From positions 1 through 6,662 of the forward strand of contig JAFDCC010000135.1 in assembly GCA_019312985.1 (NCBI GenBank): a stretch of DNA of 6,662 nucleotides, read 5' to 3'. This stretch comes from Deltaproteobacteria bacterium. GTDB lineage: Bacteria > Desulfobacterota > Desulfobulbia > Desulfobulbales > BM004. The translations under genes were made by a program, and so were the position numbers. Positions within the stretch are counted from its first letter, which is position 1. Every line of letters starts with the position of its first letter. The notes under the pieces are model-generated. The model searched no databases and was not told the DNA's origin. It saw nothing but the letters and a program-made list of their open reading frames with translations. Below, piece by piece: positions 1 through 6,169 of this stretch.

Positions 1-81
1 GATGTTTTCCGGGCTGAGCTTGCCATAGCCACGCAAGTCCCTGAAAACTTTCTGCAGTCTGTCGGTTAAATTCTCAAACAT
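1..81 (-). CDS. ffh: Signal recognition particle GTPase Ffh, N-terminal fragment (runs off the window)
   Basis: Only the first 27 codons are present; the gene continues leftward beyond base 1. The translation begins MFENLTDRLQKVFRDL and goes on through RGYGKLSPENI, which is the characteristic first helices of the N domain of bacterial Ffh (SRP54). Ffh binds 4.5S RNA and the signal sequences of nascent membrane proteins and delivers ribosomes to the receptor FtsY in a GTP-dependent way. The GTPase and M domains lie outside the window, so nothing can be said of their integrity. The ATG at 81-79 is chosen because the family starts at exactly this MFxxL sequence. No clear Shine-Dalgarno sequence lies 5-10 nt upstream (an AAGAGA is about 15-20 nt away), so translation may depend on leader structure. 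It lies downstream of fabD on the same strand but has its own promoter. Confidence 0.9.
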   Translation of the reverse strand, partial: MFENLTDRLQKVFRDLRGYGKLSPENI

Positions 82-256
82 GATGTCGTTGATGGTCTCT
101 TGCCGCCGCCTGCGGCATTATGGCCCCTGCGGCAAAATATCTTTTTATGCCCCGCGCCTGCCGGGGCCGGCCCTCATATTCCGATGTCCTTTCCGGCCGG
201 CGGCCTGATCCGTAAAAAACATTCATTTGCGCCGCCGCCAAACCCTTTTGAAAAAC
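82..256 (-). promoter_or_regulatory. Long, inverted-repeat-rich 5' leader of ffh
   Basis: If transcription starts near 255 the leader is about 174 nt. It contains a perfect 7-bp inverted repeat GCCGGCC/GGCCGGC (166-172 with 195-201, 22-nt loop), a hairpin with GGCA/TGCC ends (131-134 with 148-151, further A-T pairs inside), a small GCCGC/GCGGC hairpin (102-106 with 112-116), and a 9-bp direct repeat CCTGCGGCA on the plus strand (109-117 and 126-134, period 17). No coding sequence is convincing: a 62-codon reading frame (262-74) runs across the ffh start in another frame and resembles no family I recognise. No known riboswitch or SRP RNA consensus was seen. Confidence 0.4.
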
Positions 257-261
257 AGGCA

Positions 262-290
262 AAGATAATGGGAACAGCGGCGATTGTCAA
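262..290 (-). promoter_or_regulatory. Sigma70-type promoter for ffh
   Basis: On the minus strand there is a perfect -35 box TTGACA (290-285), a 17-nt spacer and a -10 box TATCTT (267-262, 4 of 6 matches to TATAAT). The predicted start is near base 255, about 174 nt before the ffh ATG. A run of nine A on the minus strand (318-310) lies about 19 nt upstream of the -35, roughly -55 to -63, where an A-tract could act as a distal UP element or bend. A 5-bp inverted repeat GATTG/CAATC (282-296) surrounds the -35 box and could be an operator; that is inference. Confidence 0.7.
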
Positions 291-412
291 GCAATCCCCG
301 GTCATTGTCTTTTTTTTTGCACTATTCGGTCAGAAGCGGAAAAGCAGGGGAGTAAAACCGGTCGGCCGCTGTCCTCCGGGGCCGGGGAGGGCGGCGTGGA
401 ACAGCCGCAGCC

Positions 413-1363
413 TCAGCCCGCCCCGAGGGCCTCGAGACAGGCAGCGAGGGATTCCGGCGTGTCAACCTGGTACGAGGTAAAACCGGCCTTTTTCGGGATA
501 ATCTTCTTGTTCAGCCCGCTCAGGACTTTTTTGGGCCCCACCTCGATGAATGTCGTCACCCCTTTTGCCATCAGGGAATTGATGATCTCAAACCAGCGCA
601 CCCTGGAAACGATCTGGCGCGCCATGATGGCGCGGATGGCCTCGGGGTCGGCTTCCTCTGCCGCGGTTACGTTTAAAAGGACCGGTTTCTGCGGCGCATT
701 AAAGAATACTGCTGCGAGGGCCTTTTCAAAATCAGGGACGGCACCGGCGATCAGGGGGCTGTGATTGGCAATGGAGACGTTCAGCGTGATAGCCTTGCCA
801 CCTCTTTCGGAGACAATGGCGTCCACCTGTTCCAGGCTCTCGTGGCGGCCGGAGATAACCACCTGCATCGCCGAATTATGGTTTGCGACGCACACCTTGG
901 CTTCTTCTGGAAAAGGGGCGAGGATATCCTCAACCTCCTCCAGGGTAAGACCGAGGATGGCCTGCATGCCCCCCGGGTTGGCCCTCCCTTCCCGGTCGGA
1001 GAGACGGCCCCTTTCGCTCACCAGCTTCAGCGTATCTTCTATCGCAAGAACACCGGCCCCACACAGGGCGCTGTATTCCCCGAGGCTGTGGCCGGCAAAA
1101 TAATCGGCCTGTATGCCGGCTTTCTGCACAGCCTGCCAGCAGATGAGATTCACCGCGGTTATGGCCGGCTGCAGGTTGACGGCCCGGGTCAGTTCCTCAA
1201 TCGGGCCCTCGAAACACAATCTTTGCAGCGGCACGCCGCTCGCTGACTCGGCCAGCTCCATGAGCTCGGCGGCATCGCCGGCCGCTTCAACAAACTCCCG
1301 GCCCATGCCGATATACTGCGAACCCTGGCCGGGAAACAGCACGGCAATCTTCTTGTTATCCAT
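413..1363 (-). CDS. fabD: Malonyl-CoA:ACP transacylase FabD
   Basis: This 316-residue protein has the normal length for FabD, the cytoplasmic enzyme that moves malonyl from CoA to acyl carrier protein and so supplies the elongation unit for type II fatty acid synthesis. Visible hallmarks in order: FPGQGSQ near residues 10-15, the nucleophile motif GHSLGEYSAL at 91-100 (Ser93), the substrate carboxylate-binding Arg in SERGR (about 118), the catalytic His of NVSIANHSPL (His201), and QxxxxVRW at 250-257. The segment IANHSP before the His differs from the commoner sequences such as APFHSP, but the catalytic dyad is intact. The ATG at 1363 has an AAAGGG Shine-Dalgarno sequence (1375-1370) 6 nt upstream. 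It follows lspA by 58 nt on the same strand, so co-transcription with ileS-lspA is likely. Neighbouring fab genes (fabH, acpP, fabG) are not in the window. Confidence 0.96.
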   Translation of the reverse strand: MDNKKIAVLFPGQGSQYIGMGREFVEAAGDAAELMELAESASGVPLQRLCFEGPIEELTRAVNLQPAITAVNLICWQAVQKAGIQADYFAGHSLGEYSALCGAGVLAIEDTLKLVSERGRLSDREGRANPGGMQAILGLTLEEVEDILAPFPEEAKVCVANHNSAMQVVISGRHESLEQVDAIVSERGGKAITLNVSIANHSPLIAGAVPDFEKALAAVFFNAPQKPVLLNVTAAEEADPEAIRAIMARQIVSRVRWFEIINSLMAKGVTTFIEVGPKKVLSGLNKKIIPKKAGFTSYQVDTPESLAACLEALGAG

Positions 1364-1387
1364 GGTCTACCCTTTGCAACACAGTCG

Positions 1388-1418
1388 CTTGCCGTTCCGG
1401 GCGGCAAGGCAGTTTTTT
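1388..1418 (+). terminator. Hairpin plus T6 tract between lspA and fabD, terminator-like on the plus strand
   Basis: A perfect 7-bp inverted repeat CTTGCCG/CGGCAAG (1388-1394 with 1402-1408, 7-nt loop) is followed on the plus strand by GCAG and six T (1413-1418). In the plus orientation this resembles an intrinsic terminator, although no plus-strand gene precedes it. In the sense (minus) orientation the same hairpin lacks a U tract and sits just upstream of the fabD ribosome binding site, where it could instead affect mRNA stability or fabD translation. Which role applies, if any, cannot be decided from sequence. Confidence 0.35.
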
Positions 1419-1421
1419 CCT

Positions 1422-1931
1422 CTACGGCATCTCTCTTTTCTCTTTGCGGTGCTGCAGGAATGACCCCAGAAAAAAGAGGCCGACGCCCGTGGTAATGGCA
1501 GAATCGGCAACATTGAACGCTGGCCAGTGATAGGTGCCGAAATAAAAATCCAGAAAATCGACGACAGAGCCGAAACGGACCCGGTCGATGAGGTTGCCGA
1601 TGGCACCGCCGCCAATCAGCCCGAGGGCGTAAACAAAAATTTTCGCCTGCTTTTTCAGGTGGCCGTAAGCAAATATGATAATTACGAGGGCCACGATGGC
1701 GACCGTGACAAAAAAGGCCTGGCGCAGCCATGTTCTGCTGCCGGCCAGCATTCCGAAGGCCGCACCGGTGTTGGTCACGTAAACCAGGTTGAAAAAGCCG
1801 GGGATAATCTCAAGCTGTTCATAAAGGGCAAACTGCGCCATTATCCAGAACTTGGTGAACTGGTCGACCATAACGACGGCCCCGGCTGTAACGACAGGCA
1901 CCAGGTCAGGCAGGAGTGATTTGTTCTTCAC
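1422..1931 (-). CDS. lspA: Lipoprotein signal peptidase LspA (signal peptidase II)
   Basis: LspA is the inner-membrane aspartyl protease that removes the signal peptide of diacylglyceryl-modified prolipoproteins, the globomycin target. From the GTG at 1931 the product has 169 residues, the usual family length. Motifs: VDQFTK (Asp23), NTGAAFGML at 54-62, GNLIDR with catalytic Asp116, and FNVADS with catalytic Asp143. Hydrophobic stretches near 9-30, 72-90, 98-115 and 145-160 fit the four-helix topology, ending in a charged cytoplasmic tail (HRKEKREMP). An open frame extends up to an ATG at 2090, but that would run inside ileS with a sequence foreign to LspA. The GTG gives the expected short N terminus (MKNKSLLPDL) and has a GGGGAT sequence about 6 nt upstream. 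It begins 25 nt after the ileS stop, the classic ileS-lspA arrangement. Confidence 0.95.
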   Translation of the reverse strand: MKNKSLLPDLVPVVTAGAVVMVDQFTKFWIMAQFALYEQLEIIPGFFNLVYVTNTGAAFGMLAGSRTWLRQAFFVTVAIVALVIIIFAYGHLKKQAKIFVYALGLIGGGAIGNLIDRVRFGSVVDFLDFYFGTYHWPAFNVADSAITTGVGLFFLGSFLQHRKEKREMP

Positions 1932-1956
1932 CGGCAGATCCCCAAACAGAAAAAAA

Positions 1957-4788
1957 TCACATGTCCTGCAGTTGCATGACGACATAGGTACAGCGGCCGC
2001 AGAGCTGGGGGTGATTTGCATCGCTTCCCACTGTTTCCGAGCGGGTCCAGCACCGATCGCATTTGTCCCCCGGGGCCGGAAGGACCGCAAGGTGCAGCTC
2101 CGGCAGCACTTCGGAGGCCTGCATCTCCGGGGTGAGTTCTTCTGCCTGCTGGAGCTCTGAAACGATGGAAATCATCTTCAGGGTTTCCCAGTTGCTGCCG
2201 AGAAATTCGGCAAGGGAGCCGGACGCCTTCAGGAGCACCGTCGCCTCCAGGGGGTGGCCGATGACCTTGTCCCGTCTCGCCCCCTCGAGAGCCTTGGTGA
2301 TCTCGGCCCGCACCTCGAGGAGCCGCTTCCATTTTTCCTCCAGGTCAGGATCCATGGCCTCGGGGACCTCCGGCGGAAATTCCTGCAGAAAAACGGTGCT
2401 GCCCAACTCGCTTCCCCCCTCGCCTGGAAGGTGCTCCCATGCTTCAGCTGCGGTGAAGCTCATCACCGGTGCCATGATGCGCAGCAGGCCGGAAAGCACG
2501 TCGAAGAGAACCGTCTGGGCCGCCTTTCTTTCCCGGGAACCGGGAAGCGCGGTATAGAGCCGGTCCTTGATGATATCGAGATAAAAGGCGCTCATGGTGA
2601 CACCGCAGAACTGGTAAAGTCCGTGAAAGACAACATGAAAATCAAAGTCGGCATACGCCTTGACCGCCCGGCGCTTGAAGAGCTCGAAATGCAGGAGGGC
2701 CCAGCGGTCGAGTTCTTGCATGTCGCCGTAGTCCTCCCGGTCGGTCTCCGGCACAAAGTCATACAGATTACCGAGGAAAAACCGGAGGGTGTTGCGAATT
2801 TTACGGTAGGCGTCTGACAGCTGCCGCAGGATCTCGTCGGAAATCTTTATGTCGTCACGGTAATCCTCGCTGGAAACCCAGAGGCGCAGGATTTCGGCAC
2901 CGTACTTCTTTATGACCTCTTCCGGGGCGATGACGTTGCCGACGCTTTTTGACATCTTCTTGCCCTGGCCGTCCACCACGAAACCATGGGTAAGGACGCC
3001 CCTGTAGGGTGGAATGCCCCTGGTTCCCACCGAGGCGAGCAGCGAACTCTGAAACCAGCCGCGGTGCTGGTCGCTGCCTTCCAGGTAGAGGTCGGCCGGG
3101 GCCCGCAGTCCCTTTCTTTCTTCGAGGACGGCAGCGTAACTGACCCCCGAATCAAACCAGACGTCGAGGATATCATTTTCCTTGTTGAATTCCTTGTTGC
3201 CGCAATGGGCGCAACTATAACCTTTTCCCAGGAAAAAGGCGGCCTCATGCCGGAACCAGGCATCGGCGCCCTCCTCAACAAAGGTGGAGACGATTTTTTC
3301 AGCAACGGCCGCATCCTTCACCACCTCGCCGCAGCTTTCACAGGTGAAGACCGTAAGCGGCACACCCCAGGCGCGCTGCCGCGACAGGCACCAGTCCGGC
3401 CGCCCTTCCACCATGCCGTAGATGCGCTCCATGCCCCAGCGCGGCGTCCAGGCAACCTTTCTGATCTCTTCCAGGGCCTTTTCCCGCAGGCTGTTCTTCT
3501 CCATGGAGATGAACCACTGTTCCGTGGCCCGAAAGATAACCGGCTTCTTGCAGCGCCAGCAATGGGGGTAACTGTGCGTTATCGCAGCTTCCCGGACCAG
3601 CAGTCCCTTTTCCTCGAGATCGCTGTTGATGCGGCTGTTGGCATCATAGATATAGAGCCCCTCGTATGGCCCGGCTTCATCGGTAAAAACACCGTCGTCA
3701 TCAACCGGCGAGAGTACCGGAAGATTGTACTGCAGGCCGCTCATATAGTCCTCCCGGCCATGACCCGGGGCGGTGTGGACAATTCCGGTACCGGTGTCGA
3801 GCGTCACGTAGTCGGCGAGGATTACCGGCGATTCACGCTCCATAAAGGGGTGCTTAAATTTTCTCCCTTCAATTTCCCGGGCCGAAAAGGTGGCAAGCAA
3901 TTCCGGATTTGAGCCGGGACCATCTCCGGCGAATTCGGCAAAAACCTGCTCGATGCGATCCACAGCCATGATCCAGATCTCGTCGCCCACCGCCACTGCG
4001 CCATACCGGTAGTCGGGGTGGAAGGCAACAGCCAGGTTGGCCGGCAGCGTCCAGGGGGTGGTGGTCCAGACCAGGACAAAGACGTTGCGGCCCCCTGTTT
4101 TGGTGGACGCCAGAGCGGGGACCTCCTCCCCAAGGTCGTCCAGCAGCGGGAACTTGACATAAATGGAAGGGGAAGCGTGGTCATGGTACTCCACCTCCGC
4201 CTCTGCCAGGGCTGTCCGGCATGACGGACACCAGTAAACCGGTTTCTTGCTCCGGACCACCCCGTCGGCAAGGAGAAACCTGTTAAATTCCCTGGCAATG
4301 GCTGCCTCGTAACCATAATTGATTGTCAGGTACGGGTTGTCCCAGTCCCCCAGGACACCGAGGCGGCGGAACTCGTTCTTCTGTATTTTTATCCATTTTT
4401 CCGCATACTTCCGGCAGGCGGAGCGGACAGACAGAACAGGAATCTCTTTTTTCTTCGGCCCCAACTCCTTGTCGACGTTGTGCTCAATCGGCAGGCCGTG
4501 GCAGTCCCAGCCCGGAACATAGGGGCAATGGTAGCCGGCCATGCGTTTTGACTTGAGGATGATATCCTTGAGCACCTTGTTGAATGCGGTGCCGAGATGA
4601 ATATGGCCGTTGGCGTAAGGCGGCCCGTCATGGAGGACGTAGAGGGGTTTGTTTTTTGTTGCAGCCTGGATCTGCCCGTAGAGGTCTTCTTCTTCCCACT
4701 GCTTCAGGAACTCCGGCTCCTTCTGGGACAGATTGGCCTTCATCTTGAAATTTGTCTGGGGCAGGTTCAGGGATGCCCGGTAGTCCAT
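1957..4788 (-). CDS. ileS: Isoleucyl-tRNA synthetase (bacterial type, class Ia)
   Basis: This enzyme attaches isoleucine to tRNA-Ile in the cytoplasm and hydrolyses mischarged valine. The 943 residues are close to the 938 of E. coli. Seen in order: the nucleotide-binding region HDGPPYANGHIHLGT (residues 53-67), the CP1 editing domain with WTTTPWTLP (241-249) and GTGIVHTAPGHGREDY (333-348, editing Asp347), CxxC pairs at 187/190, 410/413, 483/486 and 526/529, the KMSKS loop at 611-615, the anticodon-binding helical region, and a C-terminal zinc knuckle with Cys910, 913, 930 and 933. The C-terminal zinc site marks the ordinary bacterial IleS1 type rather than the mupirocin-resistant eukaryote-like type. 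The ATG at 4788 is preferred over the one at 4821 because AAGGAG lies 8 nt before it and the protein then starts MDYRASLNLP as in relatives. First gene of the leftward ileS-lspA-fabD set. Confidence 0.97.
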   Translation of the reverse strand: MDYRASLNLPQTNFKMKANLSQKEPEFLKQWEEEDLYGQIQAATKNKPLYVLHDGPPYANGHIHLGTAFNKVLKDIILKSKRMAGYHCPYVPGWDCHGLPIEHNVDKELGPKKKEIPVLSVRSACRKYAEKWIKIQKNEFRRLGVLGDWDNPYLTINYGYEAAIAREFNRFLLADGVVRSKKPVYWCPSCRTALAEAEVEYHDHASPSIYVKFPLLDDLGEEVPALASTKTGGRNVFVLVWTTTPWTLPANLAVAFHPDYRYGAVAVGDEIWIMAVDRIEQVFAEFAGDGPGSNPELLATFSAREIEGRKFKHPFMERESPVILADYVTLDTGTGIVHTAPGHGREDYMSGLQYNLPVLSPVDDDGVFTDEAGPYEGLYIYDANSRINSDLEEKGLLVREAAITHSYPHCWRCKKPVIFRATEQWFISMEKNSLREKALEEIRKVAWTPRWGMERIYGMVEGRPDWCLSRQRAWGVPLTVFTCESCGEVVKDAAVAEKIVSTFVEEGADAWFRHEAAFFLGKGYSCAHCGNKEFNKENDILDVWFDSGVSYAAVLEERKGLRAPADLYLEGSDQHRGWFQSSLLASVGTRGIPPYRGVLTHGFVVDGQGKKMSKSVGNVIAPEEVIKKYGAEILRLWVSSEDYRDDIKISDEILRQLSDAYRKIRNTLRFFLGNLYDFVPETDREDYGDMQELDRWALLHFELFKRRAVKAYADFDFHVVFHGLYQFCGVTMSAFYLDIIKDRLYTALPGSRERKAAQTVLFDVLSGLLRIMAPVMSFTAAEAWEHLPGEGGSELGSTVFLQEFPPEVPEAMDPDLEEKWKRLLEVRAEITKALEGARRDKVIGHPLEATVLLKASGSLAEFLGSNWETLKMISIVSELQQAEELTPEMQASEVLPELHLAVLPAPGDKCDRCWTRSETVGSDANHPQLCGRCTYVVMQLQDM

Positions 4789-4834
4789 TGCTGTTGCTCC
4801 TTTATCGCTCGATTGCCGCATCTATAGCCAGGTC

Positions 4835-4861
4835 GGCAGGGTGCAGAAAATTTTCCCTGCC
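4835..4861 (-). promoter_or_regulatory. Perfect inverted repeat in the ileS leader, proximal
   Basis: GGCAGGG (4835-4841) pairs perfectly with CCCTGCC (4855-4861); the 13-nt loop contains AAAATTTT, itself self-complementary. It lies about 47-73 nt upstream of the ileS ATG. Without a U tract on the ileS strand it is not an intrinsic terminator; an mRNA stem or an operator are the alternatives. Confidence 0.4.
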
Positions 4862-4972
4862 TAATCCGGTTGGGTGCCTGATAAAAATATTCCCGGTCAA
4901 CGGGCCCCGTCCTCAGAAAAAAAGACAGGCAGAGCGCCACCAATCAGTGTATCCTGTTTTCCCGGGAAGGAC

Positions 4973-5001
4973 CTGGGATTTTTGTTCTCACCTCATCCCA
5001 G
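4973..5001 (-). promoter_or_regulatory. Perfect inverted repeat in the ileS leader, distal
   Basis: CTGGGAT (4973-4979) pairs perfectly with ATCCCAG (4995-5001) around a 15-nt loop. It lies about 185-213 nt upstream of the ileS start. No U tract follows on either strand. Its role is unknown; it would be transcribed only if the ileS promoter lies upstream of it, as the candidate near 5034-5061 would require. Confidence 0.3.
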
Positions 5002-5033
5002 ACAGCTGCGGGATATAATGACGCGTTGCCGCT

Positions 5034-5061
5034 AAAATAACAGGTAATAAGCAAGTTGCAA
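5034..5061 (-). promoter_or_regulatory. Weak candidate promoter for the ileS-lspA-fabD operon
   Basis: On the minus strand TTGCAA (5061-5056, 4 of 6 matches) is followed after 16 nt by TATTTT (5039-5034, 4 of 6). The start would be near 5027, giving a leader of roughly 238 nt that would include both inverted repeats. The match is modest, and other starts closer to the gene are possible, for example one using the TATAGA at 4826-4821. Confidence 0.25.
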
Positions 5062-5136
5062 GGGTAAAATGTCCTCTTGCGCCCGAGCTACAGGGGATTG
5101 ACGGGCAGCGTCCTGCAGACCGCCGCAGCCAGCCCG

Positions 5137-5162
5137 GCCGGATAGTTTCACTGCCGGATAGT
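5137..5162. repeat. 10-bp direct repeat upstream of the cooC promoter
   Basis: GCCGGATAGT occurs at 5137-5146 and again at 5153-5162, with start-to-start spacing of 16 bp. It lies about 42-67 bp upstream of the -35 box of the cooC promoter. Paired direct repeats in this position often bind a regulator, but no known site was matched. Confidence 0.4.
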
Positions 5163-5203
5163 CTTTGGCGCCACAGCGCTTCGCAACTGTCAGTGCTAAC
5201 CGT

Positions 5204-5232
5204 TTGACAACCATACCCGGGACTAATATAAT
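5204..5232 (+). promoter_or_regulatory. Perfect-consensus sigma70 promoter facing cooC
   Basis: TTGACA (5204-5209), a 17-nt spacer, and TATAAT (5227-5232) match the sigma70 consensus at all twelve positions with the optimal spacing. The transcription start is predicted near 5239, giving a leader of about 95 nt before the cooC ATG at 5334. Nothing else in the window that points rightward is close to this strength, so it probably also drives ftsE. Confidence 0.85.
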
Positions 5233-5233
5233 C

Positions 5234-5274
5234 AGCCGGGTCAGCCAGGAAAAAAATGGCCTGGTGCCCCGGCT
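5234..5274 (+). promoter_or_regulatory. Imperfect palindrome across the cooC transcription start
   Basis: AGCCGGG (5234-5240) is complementary to CCCGGCT (5268-5274). Inside, CCAGG (5245-5249) is complementary to CCTGG (5260-5264) around an A-rich 10-nt loop. The two stems are parted by a small internal loop. The left outer arm begins about 5 bp before the predicted start, so much of it may not be transcribed; this favours a DNA operator, though the inner hairpin would still form in the RNA. Confidence 0.45.
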
Positions 5275-5333
5275 CAGCCCGCTCTGCCGAGAGAGTCCGG
5301 GCCCGCGCCGCAAATAAAACGAAGAGGAAAAGA

Positions 5334-6101
5334 ATGCCGAAAGTAATCGCCATGGCAGGAAAAGGCGGGACCGGAAAAACAACCCTTTCCGCCCTCCTGC
5401 TGAATTATATGCTGCACGAAAATCTTACCCCCATCCTTGCCGTCGACGCGGACGCCAATGCCAACCTGAACGAGCTTCTGGACATGGATGTCAGCCTCAC
5501 CCTGGGTGAAATACGGCGGGATCTGAAGGGAGATATCCCGGCCCACATAACCCGGGACCAGTTCATGGAGATGAAAGTCCACCAGGCACTGATCGAGGCC
5601 AGTGGATTCGACCTCCTTGTCATGGGGCAGCCGGACGGCCCGGGATGTTACTGTGCCGCGAACCAGCACCTTGCCATGACCATGGATAAACTTGCAGACA
5701 ATTACCGCTATATCCTCGTGGACAATGAGGCGGGGATGGAACACCTGAGCCGCATGAACCTGCGGACCATTGATAAGCTGCTGGTGATCTCAGACCCCTC
5801 GGCCCGCGGCATTCTCACTGCCAAAAGAATCGCAGAGCTCACCGAGCCCCTGAAAATCGAGATCAGGGAAAAGTACCTTATTGTCAACCGCACCCCCGAC
5901 CCCATGCCGGCAGAACTGCTTGCCAAGATACAAGAGGCCACGGAGAGCGCCGATCTTCCCCTGGCAGGTGTGCTTGCAAGCAGCGACCAGTTGATCCGGC
6001 AGGAATTGAGCGGCAGCTCATATCTCTCCCTGCCGCAGGATGCCCCTGTCATCCGGCAGGCCTATGAAATTTTTTCAAAAATCTTCCAACAGGCAGCCTG
6101 A
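5334..6101 (+). CDS. cooC: CooC-type nickel-insertion ATPase (CO dehydrogenase maturation factor family)
   Basis: The 255-residue product belongs to the MinD/SIMIBI ATPases and looks like CooC, which uses ATP-driven dimerisation to help place nickel in the C-cluster of anaerobic carbon monoxide dehydrogenase. Seen: the deviant P-loop GKGGTGKTT at 9-17 with signature Lys10 and Lys15, switch I VDADANANL at 37-45, a CxC motif in GPGCYCAANQHL (Cys105, Cys107) as in the metal-binding site known for CooC proteins, switch II VDNEAGMEHLSR at 129-140, and NRT at 185-187 in the base-binding region. The ATG at 5334 is chosen over an upstream in-frame ATG at 5256 because AAGAGG lies 6 nt before it and the family starts a few residues before the P-loop. 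The upstream extension is basic and unlike the family. No CODH or acetyl-CoA synthase gene is in the window, so its client is unknown. ftsE follows after 68 nt. Confidence 0.88.
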   Translation: MPKVIAMAGKGGTGKTTLSALLLNYMLHENLTPILAVDADANANLNELLDMDVSLTLGEIRRDLKGDIPAHITRDQFMEMKVHQALIEASGFDLLVMGQPDGPGCYCAANQHLAMTMDKLADNYRYILVDNEAGMEHLSRMNLRTIDKLLVISDPSARGILTAKRIAELTEPLKIEIREKYLIVNRTPDPMPAELLAKIQEATESADLPLAGVLASSDQLIRQELSGSSYLSLPQDAPVIRQAYEIFSKIFQQAA

Positions 6102-6169
6102 GAAACAGCCGACACCGATACTGCTGTTCTTTCCCCAGGAACCGACACCGGCATAACGCCATTTACCCT

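Larger units (their letters stand above)
4789..5333. other. Divergent intergenic control region between ileS and cooC (545 bp, no gene seen)
   Basis: No coding region, tRNA or known riboswitch was recognised here. It holds the ileS ribosome binding site, two perfect 7-bp inverted repeats on the ileS side, a weak ileS promoter candidate near 5034-5061, a 10-bp direct repeat, a perfect-consensus promoter facing cooC, and a palindrome over the cooC transcription start. A 10-codon frame with an AAGGG sequence before its ATG (5069-5101, plus strand) is probably chance. A T-box leader, which can control ileS in some bacteria, was looked for through its conserved GGGTGG core and was not found on the ileS strand. 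Confidence 0.6.

Noticed and set aside
166..201. The GGAA-containing stem in the ffh leader as a possible SRP (4.5S) RNA
   Set aside because: The conserved apical SRP RNA sequence with its internal loops is not present; only a chance CCGGAAAGG resembles it.
74..262. A 62-codon minus-strand frame overlapping the ffh start
   Set aside because: Composition is that of a non-coding leader, it overlaps ffh out of frame, and no recognisable motif is present.
354..390. GC-rich stem CCTCC/GGAGG after fabD followed by a short T4 tract on the minus strand (possible fabD terminator)
   Set aside because: The T tract is about 15 nt from the stem and only four bases long, so it does not meet the form of an intrinsic terminator.
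761..1246. A 161-codon plus-strand frame antisense to fabD
   Set aside because: It lies wholly within a well-supported fabD and shows no domain or ribosome binding site of its own.
2986..3912. A 308-codon open frame on the plus strand, antisense to ileS
   Set aside because: It is complementary to conserved IleRS coding sequence, its translation resembles no family, and long antisense frames are common in GC-rich genes.
5014..5019. A perfect TATAAT on the plus strand
   Set aside because: No -35-like hexamer lies at suitable spacing and no gene follows directly.
5069..5101. A 10-codon frame with AAGGG upstream of its ATG (possible leader peptide)
   Set aside because: It lies upstream of the strong cooC promoter, no good promoter serves it, and it has no run of regulatory codons.
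4988..5382. Two minus-strand frames of about 116-121 codons across the ileS-cooC region and the cooC start
   Set aside because: They cross the cooC promoter and the start of cooC, and look like chance frames; no convincing initiation site was seen.
6104..6128. AACAGC/GCTGTT inverted repeat in the cooC-ftsE gap, and a repeated CCGACACCG (6109-6117 and 6142-6150)
   Set aside because: The stem is only 6 bp with a 13-nt loop and no proper T tract, and the 9-mer pair is too short to interpret alone.
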